A stretch of DNA of 64,000 nt. Origin: an uncultured Bacteroidales bacterium (GTDB lineage Bacteria > Bacteroidota > Bacteroidia > Bacteroidales > F082). The stretch covers positions 1 through 64,000 of the forward strand of contig CAJOEZ010000003.1 in NCBI GenBank assembly GCA_905233685.1. Reading direction: 5' to 3'. A program made the translations under genes and the position numbers. Each line of letters begins with the position of its first letter. Within the stretch, counting starts at the first letter, position 1. The notes under the pieces were generated by a model that was not told the origin of the DNA, ran no database searches, and worked only from the letters and a program-made list of their open reading frames with translations. This document shows, in pieces, positions 1 through 8,757 of this stretch.

Positions 1-63
1 CAAGGATTCGAACCTTGACAGGCAGAACCAAAATCTGCAGTGCTGCCATTACACCACTCGACA
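1..63 (-). tRNA. tRNA-Gln (UUG anticodon), 3' end cut by window edge
   Basis: Read on the minus strand, a seven-base 5' acceptor strand TGTCGAG (63-57) is followed by TG, a D arm, an anticodon stem GCAGA/TCTGC around loop TTTTGGT (anticodon TTG), and a T arm CAAGG-TTCGAAT-CCTTG at 17-1. The matching 3' acceptor strand CTCGACA and the CCA end would lie before position 1, so only the 5' two thirds or so are present. The gene points away from the DUF2723 gene. Confidence 0.93.
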
Positions 64-220
64 TCATTCGTTTCCGAATGCGGCTGCAAAAGTACAACTT
101 ATTTTGTTACGTGCAAATGTTTTTCTGATTTTTTTCAAAAATTTTTGCCCCACCAATATGAAAACGCCTTCTCTCCACACGATTTTTCGCCTTTCAGCCG
201 TTTTATAAGCCAAAATTCCC

Positions 221-228
221 TATTTTTG
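221..228 (+). promoter_or_regulatory. Bacteroidetes-type -7 box
   Basis: TATTTTTG fits the TAnnTTTG -7 consensus of Bacteroidetes primary sigma factors and lies 55 bases before the DUF2723 start. No clear -33 TTTG was found at the right spacing. The rest of 64-283 is A/T-rich and shows no gene. Confidence 0.45.
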
Positions 229-283
229 CCGTTTGGCAAAGGCCAAAACATCGCGAAAATCAACAAATTAGTTTTATATCATT

Positions 284-3200
284 ATGACATTCAAGAAGTT
301 AAACAACATCATGGGATGGTTTGCCGGTCTGATTGCGACCATCGTTTACTTCCTCACCCTTGAGCCTACTGTCAGCTGGTGGGACTGCGGCGAGTACATT
401 TCAACGGCTTTCAAACTGCAAGTGGGTCACCCGCCTGGGGCACCTTTGTTCCAGTTGTTGGGTAGATTCTTCTCGCTCTTCGCGGGCGGCGACGTCACCA
501 AGGTAGCCATGATGGTCAACGTGATGTCAGCTATTTGCAGCGGCCTCACCATTGTTTTCCTCTTCTGGACCATCACCATGCTGGCCCGCAAGGTGTGGAT
601 GAAGGAAGGCGAAGACGCGCCGTGGGTAAATAAAATAGGTGTGCTGCTGGCCGGCTTCGTCGGTGCGGTGGCTTACATCTTCACCGAGTCGTTCTGGTTC
701 AACGCCGTGGAGGGCGAGGTCTATGCCATGTCGTCGTTCTTCACTGCTGTAACCTTCTGGGCCATACTGAAATGGGAGCAAGTGGCCGACGAGCCGAACA
801 GCAACCGGTGGCTCATTTTCATTGCCTTCCTCATCGGTCTATCCATCGGTGTGCATCTGCTTAACCTGCTGTGCATCCCCGCCATCGTGTATGTGGTTTA
901 TTTCAAGAAATGGAAAAAGACCTCGTTCTGGGGCTTCGTGCTGGCTGGCGTGATTTCCGTGGTTTTGGTGTGGTTCATCAATATGTTCCTCATCCCGCAG
1001 GTCGTCAACCTCGCGGGCAAGACGGAGCTGTTCTTCGTGAACACGCTTCATGCGCCCTTCAATCTCGGCACCGCCGTGTATTTCGTGCTGCTGATTGGCC
1101 TCATTGTTTGGGGACTCATCGCCACCAACAAGCGCAAGAAAGTGCTTTGGAACACGGCCCTTCTCGCCCTGGTCTTCATCCTGATTGGCTATTCGTCGTT
1201 CTTCATGTTGGTTATCCGCGCCAACACCAACACGCCCATCAATGAGAACGAGCCTAAGGACGCTCCAGCCATGCTTTCCTATCTGCTCCGCGAACAGTAC
1301 GGCGGCAGTGCCCCTGTGCTGTACGGGCCTTATTACAACGCCATCGCCACGGAAGTAAAGGATGGCAAGCCCATTTATGTCAAGGACAAGGAAGCTGGTC
1401 GTTACGTCATCACCGACGACAACAAATACCGCGTACCCGTCTATCCCAAAGAGATGCAGACCCTCTTCCCGCGCATGTGGAGTATGCAACCAGGAAACGT
1501 ACATAAGCAGGTGTATGAGAGCTACCGCAAGAGCGAAAACGGCAACATCGTGGGCAAGAACGTAAAGGCCCGTAATCTGCGCGGACAGATAGTCACTGTG
1601 AGTATTCCCACCTTCGGGCAGAACCTGAAGTTCTTCTTTAGCTACCAGTGCAATTGGATGTATTGGCGCTACTTCATGTGGAACTTCGTGGGTCGCCAGA
1701 ACGACATCGAGAGCCAAGGAGGACTGGACCGTGGCAACTGGATCAGCGGCATCAGCTTCATCGACAACGCCCGCTTAGGTGATCAGGACAACATCCCTGC
1801 CTGTCTGCAAAACCCAGGCCGGACGACCTATTACTTCCTGCCACTCATTCTGGGTCTCATCGGCCTCGTTTGGCTGCTCAAGCGCGACCTGAAACAAAGC
1901 TGGATTGTCTTCCTGCTCTTTTTCATGACGGGTTTGGCCATCATCATCTACCTCAACCAAACCCCGCAGCAGCCTCGTGAACGTGACTACAGCTACGCCG
2001 GCTCGTTCTACGCTTTCGCCATCTGGATTGGCTTTGGCGTCATCGCCCTCATCGATTTGGTGAGCAAGCTGACAAAGAAAAACACTATGGTTGCCACCGT
2101 GGCCGTCGGCCTGATTTGCTTCTTGGCCGTGCCTTGCGTTTTGGCCAGCAATGGTTGGGAAGAGCATAACCGCGCAGGCAAGACCTCGGCCCGCGACTGG
2201 GCGAAGAATTACCTCGCCCAACTGCCGCCCAACGCTGTCATCTTCACCCGTGGCGACAACGACACCTTCCCATTGTGGTATGTTCAGGAAGTGGAAGGCT
2301 TCCGCACCGACGTGCGCGTGGTCAACTACATGCTGTCGGGTGGCTATTGGTATGCCCACCAGATGGCCCGCAAGGTGTATGACTCTGAGCGACTGCCCCT
2401 TACGCTGTCGCCCAAGGAATACGACAACGGCGTCAACGAGCCCGTTCCCGTCGAGGAGGAAGAATACTTCAAGGGCAAGCGCGTGGAGCTGAAGCAAATC
2501 ATCGACTTCATCCACAACCCCAAAGCAGTGAGAACTGCCTACGGCGTTACTTATAATTATGTGCCCGCCACCAGCGTGAAGCTCACCGTCGACAAGGAAG
2601 CTTGCCTCCGCAACGGCATCGTGCCTGAAAGCATGGCCGACCGCATGGTGGACGAAATCACCTGGGAAATCAAGGATGCTAACCTTTACAAGAATTCCCT
2701 GCTGCTTCTTGACTTCATGGCCACCAACAACTGGCAGCGCCCCGTGTATTTCACCTCGTTCAGCGACATGTCGAGCGTGCTTGGCATCGACAAGTACCTG
2801 CACATGGAGGGCTTGGCCTACCGCTTCATCCCCGTTGAGGCTGAGGACTATAGCAAGATCTACCGTGGCGGCGTGTATCGTGAAGGCAGCTACGACCTGT
2901 TGATCAACAAGGCCAATTGGGGCAACCTGAACCAAGACGGTGTGGTGCCCGACCGCGAGAGCGTCCGCGAATCGCAATACGCCCAACAGGCCTACTCGCG
3001 CCTTGCGCAAAGCCTCACCAACCACGGCGAATACGATTCCGCTGTCGTCGTGATGGACAAGTTCCAGGAGTTCTTCCCGAACGAAAAGTTCCCCTTCGAG
3101 ATTCGCTTGTACCAATATCCCGAGATGTACTACATCTGCGGCGCCACCGAAAAGGGCGATCAATTCCTGCAGACCATCATGCAGAACTATTGCGACAAGG

Positions 3201-3376
3201 TCGAGTATTACGGCAATATGAAACCTGCGTTTAGGGCTTATTATCAGGAAGATATCGAAGAAGCCATGTCGCTGTTGCAGCATTGGGGTGACGTTGCCAA
3301 ACGCTATGAGCGCACGGAACTGGCGCAATTAATTGCAGACAGAATGACTGAATACATGACTTTGTACTATAACTAA
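284..3376 (+). CDS. DUF2723 family multi-pass membrane protein
   Basis: A 1030-residue protein beginning MTFKKLNNIMGWFAGL. The N-terminal half carries about ten to twelve hydrophobic segments; near residue 30 is the family signature SWWDCGEYISTAFKLQVGHP followed by PGAPLFQL. A second membrane block lies at about 515-640. The last 390 residues are soluble and probably extracytoplasmic, with a WARDWAKNYL-like region, an FTRGDNDTFPLWYVQEVEGF segment and a helical TPR-like tail. DUF2723 proteins are common in Bacteroidetes and resemble GT-C protein mannosyltransferases (acidic motif in the first loop, many membrane spans), so a role in extracytoplasmic protein or surface glycosylation is an inference. 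hisS follows after 21 bases, possibly cotranscribed. The length is normal for the family. Confidence 0.9.
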   Translation: MTFKKLNNIMGWFAGLIATIVYFLTLEPTVSWWDCGEYISTAFKLQVGHPPGAPLFQLLGRFFSLFAGGDVTKVAMMVNVMSAICSGLTIVFLFWTITMLARKVWMKEGEDAPWVNKIGVLLAGFVGAVAYIFTESFWFNAVEGEVYAMSSFFTAVTFWAILKWEQVADEPNSNRWLIFIAFLIGLSIGVHLLNLLCIPAIVYVVYFKKWKKTSFWGFVLAGVISVVLVWFINMFLIPQVVNLAGKTELFFVNTLHAPFNLGTAVYFVLLIGLIVWGLIATNKRKKVLWNTALLALVFILIGYSSFFMLVIRANTNTPINENEPKDAPAMLSYLLREQYGGSAPVLYGPYYNAIATEVKDGKPIYVKDKEAGRYVITDDNKYRVPVYPKEMQTLFPRMWSMQPGNVHKQVYESYRKSENGNIVGKNVKARNLRGQIVTVSIPTFGQNLKFFFSYQCNWMYWRYFMWNFVGRQNDIESQGGLDRGNWISGISFIDNARLGDQDNIPACLQNPGRTTYYFLPLILGLIGLVWLLKRDLKQSWIVFLLFFMTGLAIIIYLNQTPQQPRERDYSYAGSFYAFAIWIGFGVIALIDLVSKLTKKNTMVATVAVGLICFLAVPCVLASNGWEEHNRAGKTSARDWAKNYLAQLPPNAVIFTRGDNDTFPLWYVQEVEGFRTDVRVVNYMLSGGYWYAHQMARKVYDSERLPLTLSPKEYDNGVNEPVPVEEEEYFKGKRVELKQIIDFIHNPKAVRTAYGVTYNYVPATSVKLTVDKEACLRNGIVPESMADRMVDEITWEIKDANLYKNSLLLLDFMATNNWQRPVYFTSFSDMSSVLGIDKYLHMEGLAYRFIPVEAEDYSKIYRGGVYREGSYDLLINKANWGNLNQDGVVPDRESVRESQYAQQAYSRLAQSLTNHGEYDSAVVVMDKFQEFFPNEKFPFEIRLYQYPEMYYICGATEKGDQFLQTIMQNYCDKVEYYGNMKPAFRAYYQEDIEEAMSLLQHWGDVAKRYERTELAQLIADRMTEYMTLYYN

Positions 3377-3397
3377 CCCATTGCAAAACAACCCAAT

Positions 3398-4756
3398 ATG
3401 GCACAAAAACCCAGCATACCCAAAGGCACACGTGATTTCCTACCGGAGGTCATGGTGCGCCGCAATTATATCTTCGACACGATTAAAACCGTATTCAAAC
3501 GCTTTGGTTGCTATCCGATTGAGACCCCTTCGATGGAAAACCTCAGCACACTTTTGGGCAAGTACGGCGACGAAGGCGACAAACTCCTCTTCCGTGTGCT
3601 CAACTCCGGAGACTTCATGAGCGGTGTGGAGCAAAACGGCGAGCCGCTTGAATCGCTGAAGTTGGCCTCAAAAATCAGCGAAAAGGGTCTGCGTTACGAC
3701 CTGACCGTGCCTTTCGCGAGGTTCGTCACCATGTACCGCGACCAAATCGCCTTCCCCTTCAAACGTTACCAAATCCAACCTGTTTGGCGCGCCGACCGTC
3801 CGCAGAAAGGCCGTTACCGCGAGTTTTATCAGTGCGACGTGGATATCATCGGCAGCGATTCTTTGCTGAACGAAGCCGAATTGGTGCAAATCGTGGACGA
3901 GGTCTTCAACGCCTTGAAAATCAAGGTGACGCTGAAAATCAACAACCGCAAAGTCTTGGCGGGCATCGCTGAATACATCGGCAAGCCTGACGCTTTGGTG
4001 GATATTACCGTGGCGATTGACAAGTTAGATAAAATCGGCATCGAGGCCGTGAACGCGGAACTCACCGAGAAGGGTTTGGAGCAAGCCGCCATTGACAAAT
4101 TGCAGCCTATCCTCTTCATGAAAGGCGACACGAGAGAGAAATTGACCCAATTGAAGCCCTTGTTGGACAACGAAATAGGCCAAAAAGGCATCGCCGAATT
4201 GGAAACCTTGTTCGACTACATCGACAACATGGAACTTGGCATTGACACCGAATTGGACCTCACCTTGGCTCGTGGCCTGAATTACTACACAGGTGCCATT
4301 TTCGAGGTGAAAGCCAAGGACTTCGCCATCGGGAGCATCTCGGGCGGCGGTCGCTACGACAACCTCACGGGCATTTTCGGTCTGCCGAATGTTAGCGGCG
4401 TGGGCATCAGTTTTGGTGCCGACCGCATTTATGACGTTTTGGAAGGCTTCAACCTCTTCCCCGAAACCATGTCGGAGAGCACCAAGGTCATCTTCCTCAA
4501 TTTCGGCAAGAACGAGGAAAAATACTGCCTGAAGTACCTCAACCAAGTGCGCAAGCACGGCATCAACGCGGAAATCTATCCCGATGCGGCCAAGATCCAG
4601 AAACAGATGAAATACGCCGACCAACGCCACATCCCGATTGTCGTCATCGCTGGCGAACAGGAAATGACCGAACAGAAATTCACCGTGAAATGGATGAAGG
4701 AAGGCAAACAGGAAACCGTGGACGCGAATAAATTGGTGGAAACGATAATGAAATGA
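3398..4756 (+). CDS. hisS: histidine--tRNA ligase
   Basis: Cytoplasmic class II aminoacyl-tRNA synthetase that charges tRNA-His with histidine using ATP; 452 residues, normal length. Visible signatures: [13 protein letters not shown] at the N-terminus (motif 1 region), [15 protein letters not shown], motif 2 [18 protein letters not shown], the histidine-specific [15 protein letters not shown] and motif 3 region [12 protein letters not shown]. The last 100 residues are the anticodon-binding domain ([11 protein letters not shown] onward). It starts 21 bases after the DUF2723 gene, suggesting cotranscription. It is followed by a palindromic repeat and then hutH, so two histidine genes are adjacent, although one serves translation and the other breakdown. 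Confidence 0.97.
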   Translation: MAQKPSIPKGTRDFLPEVMVRRNYIFDTIKTVFKRFGCYPIETPSMENLSTLLGKYGDEGDKLLFRVLNSGDFMSGVEQNGEPLESLKLASKISEKGLRYDLTVPFARFVTMYRDQIAFPFKRYQIQPVWRADRPQKGRYREFYQCDVDIIGSDSLLNEAELVQIVDEVFNALKIKVTLKINNRKVLAGIAEYIGKPDALVDITVAIDKLDKIGIEAVNAELTEKGLEQAAIDKLQPILFMKGDTREKLTQLKPLLDNEIGQKGIAELETLFDYIDNMELGIDTELDLTLARGLNYYTGAIFEVKAKDFAIGSISGGGRYDNLTGIFGLPNVSGVGISFGADRIYDVLEGFNLFPETMSESTKVIFLNFGKNEEKYCLKYLNQVRKHGINAEIYPDAAKIQKQMKYADQRHIPIVVIAGEQEMTEQKFTVKWMKEGKQETVDANKLVETIMK

Positions 4757-4757
4757 C

Positions 4758-4837
4758 GTAGGGGCGGACCCATGTGTCCGCCCGATATTAGGAAAACATA
4801 AATTTTAAACAGGGCGGACACACGGGTCCGCCCCTAC
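4758..4837. repeat. cloverleaf-like palindromic repeat, copy 1
   Basis: The 80-bp element is bounded by a perfect 14-bp inverted repeat (GTAGGGGCGGACCC at 4758-4771 and its complement at 4824-4837). Each arm can also fold alone: GGGCGGAC...GTCCGCCC on the left and a similar hairpin on the right, separated by an A/T-rich spacer. It fills the hisS-hutH gap. A related element lies at 6383-6461. Confidence 0.85.
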
Positions 4838-4865
4838 AGGGACAACAAATTAAACAATCAACAAT

Positions 4866-6377
4866 ATGAAAACCCATAAAATCTCATCCAAAGAACTGAC
4901 CTTCAAACAGGTAAACGAAATACTCACGAAAGGCTACAAGCTGGAACTCAGCGCCGACGCCATCAAGCGCATCCAAAAATGCCGCGACTACCTTGACAAG
5001 AAGATGGAGAACCCCGAGAAGCCCATCTACGGCGTGACCACCGGTTTCGGCTCCCTCTGCGACCACAGCATCTCGAAGGAAGACCTGAGCACCCTGCAAA
5101 AGAACCTCGTCATGTCGCACGCCTGCGGCACGGGCGAAATGGTACCCGAGGAAATCATCCGCCTCATGCTATTATTAAAGGTGCAAAGCCTCAGCTACGG
5201 CAACAGCGGCGTGCAAGTGGTGACCGTCCAACGCCTCATCGATTTCTTCAACAACGATGTGCTGCCCGTGGTCTATAACCAAGGCTCGCTTGGTGCTTCC
5301 GGCGACTTGGCGCCTTTGGCCAACCTCATGCTGCCCTTGCTCGGCTTGGGCGAGGTGCTTTTTGATGGCAAGATTTACCCTGCCGAGAAAATCCTCAAAA
5401 AGTTCAAATGGGAACCCATCACCTTGCAGTCGAAAGAGGGTTTGGCTTTGCTTAACGGCACGCAGTTCATGAGCAGTTACGGCACATACGTTTTGCTGAA
5501 AGCCTTCCGCCTCAGTTACTTGGCCGACCTCATCGGCACGGTTTCCTTGGAAGCCTTCGACGGCCGCATCGAGCCTTTCTTCGACCAAGTGCATCAAATC
5601 CGCCACCACAACGGGCAAATCGTCACCGCCAAGCGCGTGCGCGAGTTCACCAAGGGCAGCGAACTGATTGTCAGGGAGAAAAAGCATGTTCAAGACCCGT
5701 ATTCCTTCCGTTGTATGCCGCAGGTGCATGGCGCCTCGAAGGATGCCATCGACTATGTGGCTTCCGTGTTCAGCGAGGAAATCAACGCCGTCACTGACAA
5801 CCCGACCATCTTCCCCGATGAGGACTTGGTCATCAGCGCGGGCAACTTCCACGGCCAGCCTCTCGCCATCACTTTGGACTTCTTGGCCATCGCCATGGCG
5901 GAGTTGGGCAACATCAGCGAACGCCGTATCTATCAACTGATTGGCGGCAAACGCGGTCTGCCTTCGTTCCTCGTCGCCGAGCCTGGCCTCAACAGCGGCT
6001 TCATGATTCCGCAATACGCCGCCGCGAGCATCGTCAGCCAGAGCAAGCAACTTTGCACGCCCGCTTCGGTAGATAGCATCGAGTCGTCGCAGGGTCAGGA
6101 AGATCATGTGAGCATGGGTGCCAACGCCGCGACGAAGGCCTTGCGCGTGGCCGAAAACCTTGAGCGCGTGTTGGCCATCGAATTGTTCAATGCCACACAA
6201 GCCTTGGAGTTCCGCCGTCCGCTGAAGTCGTCGCCCGTCATCGAGAAATTCGTCGCCGAATACCGCAAAAATGTGGAATTCGTGCGCATCGACAAGGTGA
6301 TGTACACCGAAATCGCCAAATCGGTTGATTTTGTGAAGAATTACCCGTTGGCATTCGACATGTTGGAAAACAAATAA
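4866..6377 (+). CDS. hutH: histidine ammonia-lyase
   Basis: Removes ammonia from L-histidine to give urocanate, the first step of histidine breakdown; cytoplasmic, usually a homotetramer. The 503 residues match the family. The MIO cofactor forms from Ala144-Ser145-Gly146 in GSLGASGDLAPLANL. Other signatures are the Tyr loop IYGVTTGFGSLCD near residue 55, NGTQFMSSY and the QEDHVSMGANAATK segment near residue 415. The other hut genes (hutU, hutI, ftcD) are not in the window, so the pathway must be completed elsewhere if it works. A palindromic repeat lies on each side, which probably separates it from the neighbouring operons. Confidence 0.96.
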   Translation: MKTHKISSKELTFKQVNEILTKGYKLELSADAIKRIQKCRDYLDKKMENPEKPIYGVTTGFGSLCDHSISKEDLSTLQKNLVMSHACGTGEMVPEEIIRLMLLLKVQSLSYGNSGVQVVTVQRLIDFFNNDVLPVVYNQGSLGASGDLAPLANLMLPLLGLGEVLFDGKIYPAEKILKKFKWEPITLQSKEGLALLNGTQFMSSYGTYVLLKAFRLSYLADLIGTVSLEAFDGRIEPFFDQVHQIRHHNGQIVTAKRVREFTKGSELIVREKKHVQDPYSFRCMPQVHGASKDAIDYVASVFSEEINAVTDNPTIFPDEDLVISAGNFHGQPLAITLDFLAIAMAELGNISERRIYQLIGGKRGLPSFLVAEPGLNSGFMIPQYAAASIVSQSKQLCTPASVDSIESSQGQEDHVSMGANAATKALRVAENLERVLAIELFNATQALEFRRPLKSSPVIEKFVAEYRKNVEFVRIDKVMYTEIAKSVDFVKNYPLAFDMLENK

Positions 6378-6382
6378 ACCTC

Positions 6383-6461
6383 GTAGGGGCGGGCCTATGT
6401 GCCCGCCCTGAAAATGTTGAAAACGAAATAAAACAGGGCGAACACATGGGTTCGCCCCAAC
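6383..6461. repeat. cloverleaf-like palindromic repeat, copy 2
   Basis: Same architecture as 4758-4837: a GTAGGGGCGGGC arm with an internal hairpin GGGCGGGC...GCCCGCCC, an A-rich spacer with part of the hutH tail duplicated in style, then AGGGCGAACACATGGGTTCGCCC as the second hairpin. The outer arms match less well than in copy 1. An ATG at 6446 inside the repeat opens a false N-terminal extension of the next gene. Confidence 0.8.
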
Positions 6462-6466
6462 AAAAC

Positions 6467-6973
6467 ATGGAAACCGAACAGAAAAAACGCCCCACAGGCA
6501 TGACCGTTTTCTTGGTGTTGTCGTTCATCAACGCCTGCTGGAACATCATGCGTTCCATCATTATGTATATCACCACTCCAGTGATGTCCAAGATGATGGA
6601 AAACGGTGATCTTGAGGACGCTATGGAGCCTTTCGTCGCCACCTTCGGCGAGGAGATGCGCCAAGCCATGATGGATAGCCTGACCCTGTTGAGCAGCATC
6701 AACCCGAGGTATTACCTGTTTTCGTTGGTGCTGTTCATCATGTCGTTGGTGGGCGTTTTACGGATGTTCAAGTGGAACAAGACCGGTTTCCACATTTACG
6801 CCATCGCGCAAATCCTCATGCTCATCAACGCCTCGGTGTATGTGTACCCGCTGCAGAACCCGTCGCCTTTCACCTACGACCTGCTGCTTACGGTCATGTT
6901 CATCCTGATGTATTACCTCTATTTCAAGCGCAAGGAACAGTTTGATAACCAACAAGGCAACCTCCAAGTATGA
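6467..6973 (+). CDS. hypothetical four-helix membrane protein
   Basis: The frame is open from ATG 6446, but the first seven codons lie in or just after the palindromic repeat, so METEQKKRPTGMTVFL at 6467 is preferred (168 residues). The protein has hydrophobic segments at about residues 12-35, 75-97, 103-120 and 130-150, an acidic loop (MMENGDLEDAMEPF) and a basic, polar C-terminus. I do not recognise a family. Its last codons overlap the start of the following gene by four bases (ATGA), so the two are translationally coupled. Both neighbours are also small membrane proteins, suggesting one envelope-related operon of three genes. Confidence 0.75.
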   Translation: METEQKKRPTGMTVFLVLSFINACWNIMRSIIMYITTPVMSKMMENGDLEDAMEPFVATFGEEMRQAMMDSLTLLSSINPRYYLFSLVLFIMSLVGVLRMFKWNKTGFHIYAIAQILMLINASVYVYPLQNPSPFTYDLLLTVMFILMYYLYFKRKEQFDNQQGNLQV

Positions 6974-7488
6974 AACAACGCCAAGGAACCCTATTCAACC
7001 TGAAGCCTCAGCTGACGCTGGCCATGAAGTTGGCGGCCACCTTCGCCATCACCTATTATGGTCTGCTGCTCATTTTTGAGGTTCTTGTTGTGGTGTTCAG
7101 GCGGTATTATTTCGATTCGGTCTATCTCAACCAAGAGGAACTCTCGCTCAATTCTAGGGATTTTGTCTATCAAATCATCCAATTAGTGCTTTCCGTTGTT
7201 TTGGTTTTCAGTCTGATACAGATTTTCCGAAAGAAGGTGAACGGGAAACTCATTTTTGTTGCGGCCACATTGGTGCTTATCGTGTTCCAATTCATCGCCA
7301 CGGGTCCCATCCCGATTCTGAAATACATCCTTGAGCTGCTGATGCTGCTTTTCATCGCGCCGTTGCGGGTGAAGAAGAAAATCCGAATGAAAGACGGAAA
7401 ACTGAAACTCGAGAATGTGGAGTCATCGGAAAACACCGCTCTTTCTTCAGAAACCACCTCAGAACCAAACACTTCCACCTATGAATAA
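6970..7488 (+). CDS. hypothetical membrane protein
   Basis: 172 residues, beginning MKQRQGTLFNLKPQLTLAMK. Four hydrophobic stretches are visible: about 18-42, 65-85, 93-112 and 115-132. A basic RVKKKIRMKDGK follows, then a Ser/Thr/Glu-rich soluble tail. Membrane topology by the positive-inside rule puts the tail in the cytoplasm (inference). No family was recognised. It shares four bases with the gene before and eight with the gene after, so it is the middle gene of a tightly packed operon. Confidence 0.75.
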   Translation: MKQRQGTLFNLKPQLTLAMKLAATFAITYYGLLLIFEVLVVVFRRYYFDSVYLNQEELSLNSRDFVYQIIQLVLSVVLVFSLIQIFRKKVNGKLIFVAATLVLIVFQFIATGPIPILKYILELLMLLFIAPLRVKKKIRMKDGKLKLENVESSENTALSSETTSEPNTSTYE

Positions 7489-7978
7489 GCCAAGACTTGT
7501 TATAGTCCTCCTATTGATTATCGTTGCCACCGCCTGCAAAAAGGTGGAATACAATGGACAGACGGGCAGAATCTTCCACAAGACCTACAGTCCCGCGCTC
7601 AACATCAACTATGTGATGAACGACGAGGAACAGCATTGGGACACCCTCAAGCTCGACCTCGACCAAGACGGTGCCACTGACCTGAAAATCTGCTTCCAGT
7701 ACGATACACCCTACATCATCGGCTCGAAAGACTGGGAACTCAGCGCGACCTACGACGGCTACATCAGCAACGTGAACTGGTGGAGCCGCGACTACCAGGT
7801 GTTTGGGGCTATACCCATCTGCGTGCGACACACCATCGACGACGATTATTGCTACGGCTGGATCGACGCCTACACCACACGCGGCAGCGAAGGCCAAGTG
7901 GACGCCATTCGGTTTTACCTGCGCGAAACAGCCTATTGCACTTGCCTAAACTACCCGCTGAAATGGGGTGAGAAATAA
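7481..7978 (+). CDS. hypothetical lipoprotein
   Basis: ATG at 7481 gives 165 residues with a clear lipoprotein signal: MNKPRLVIVLLLIIVATACK, with the lipobox Cys at position 20. An upstream ATG at 7415 is rejected because it would destroy the signal peptide. The mature part contains a LDLDQDGATDLKI motif that resembles a calcium-binding EF-like loop of the FG-GAP or thrombospondin type 3 sort, then a Trp/Tyr-rich beta-like region. No family is assigned. It overlaps the preceding gene by eight bases and is closed by the hairpin terminator at 7986. Confidence 0.78.
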   Translation: MNKPRLVIVLLLIIVATACKKVEYNGQTGRIFHKTYSPALNINYVMNDEEQHWDTLKLDLDQDGATDLKICFQYDTPYIIGSKDWELSATYDGYISNVNWWSRDYQVFGAIPICVRHTIDDDYCYGWIDAYTTRGSEGQVDAIRFYLRETAYCTCLNYPLKWGEK

Positions 7979-7985
7979 CCACAAA

Positions 7986-8018
7986 ATGCCCGACTGGAAA
8001 ACCAATCGGGCATTTTTC
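7986..8018. terminator. bidirectional intrinsic terminator
   Basis: Stem ATGCCCGA (7986-7993) pairs with TCGGGCAT (8006-8013), extended by TGG/CCA in the loop, then TTTTT on the plus strand; the minus strand also reads out into a short T run. It sits between the convergent lipoprotein gene and iorB. Confidence 0.8.
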
Positions 8019-8034
8019 GTTTGAACGGCAGGGG

Positions 8035-8604
8035 TTATTTCGTGGCCTGCTCGTAGCCGGCACGCACAGCCTGGATGTTGAGGTCCACAACCTCTTGGCC
8101 TTTCTTGCCGAAGATGTGGGCGATGGCCTCTTCGACCTTCTCCATCGAGATGCCGAGATAAGGCACCGTGGCACCCAACAGCACCATGTTCGAGCGAGCC
8201 TTCAGCTGCTTGGCGATTTCGTTGGCGTTGAAGGAGACCACATGCTCCAGCTTGCCCAACTCGGCGTTAATCAATTCCATGTCGGGATAGTTGCCGATAT
8301 TGACAAACGGCTCGTTGTTGGTGATGACCCAGCCTTCTTTGCTCAGCCAAGGCAGATAACGCAGGGCTTCCATCGGCTCGGACGAGAGGATGATGTCGGC
8401 CTGACCTTCGGGGATGACGTCGGCGAAAATCTCGTCGTCGGAGATGCGGAGGTGCGAGAACACCGAGCCGCCGCGCTGCGACATACCGTGGATTTCACTC
8501 TGTTTCAGGTTCATACCCATATTCAAGGCAGCGTCAGAGATGATTTTGGCCACCGATACGATGCCGTCGCCACCCACGCCGCATAATACTATGTCTTTTT
8601 TCAT
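8035..8604 (-). CDS. iorB: indolepyruvate:ferredoxin oxidoreductase, beta subunit
   Basis: Gamma-domain-like subunit of the thiamine-diphosphate enzyme that oxidatively decarboxylates aryl pyruvates (from Trp, Phe, Tyr transamination) to aryl-acetyl-CoA while reducing ferredoxin; 189 residues as usual. The N-terminus DIVLCGVGGDGIVSVAKII is the family's glycine-rich loop, followed by SEIHGMSQRGGSVFSHLRI, which is diagnostic. It lies downstream of iorA on the same strand, separated by about 150 bases filled by a repeat element; the two are expected to work as one complex. Together with hutH and pepT it suggests growth on amino acids and peptides. Confidence 0.95.
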   Translation of the reverse strand: MKKDIVLCGVGGDGIVSVAKIISDAALNMGMNLKQSEIHGMSQRGGSVFSHLRISDDEIFADVIPEGQADIILSSEPMEALRYLPWLSKEGWVITNNEPFVNIGNYPDMELINAELGKLEHVVSFNANEIAKQLKARSNMVLLGATVPYLGISMEKVEEAIAHIFGKKGQEVVDLNIQAVRAGYEQATK

Positions 8605-8633
8605 TTTGTTCAGGTTTTGTTTGTTTGTATTAT

Positions 8634-8757
8634 TTGCTTCTGGCTTCTGGCCTTTGGCTTCTGGCAGCTTTATCCGAGGCTGTCATTGCGAGCGAAGCGC
8701 GGCAATCTCCTCGTTTGGGTAGCTGCCAGAGGCCAGTAGCCAATGGCCAATAGCCTT
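8634..8757. repeat. 120-bp dispersed repeat, copy A
   Basis: Built of CTTCTGGC/GGCCAGTAG-type repeats on both sides of a core containing TCATTGCGAGCGAAGCGCGG. Bases 8655-8729 (75 bp) are identical, in inverted orientation, to 14540-14614. It lies between iorA and iorB and has no coding capacity of its own. A divergent third copy lies at 10386-10530. Confidence 0.9.
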
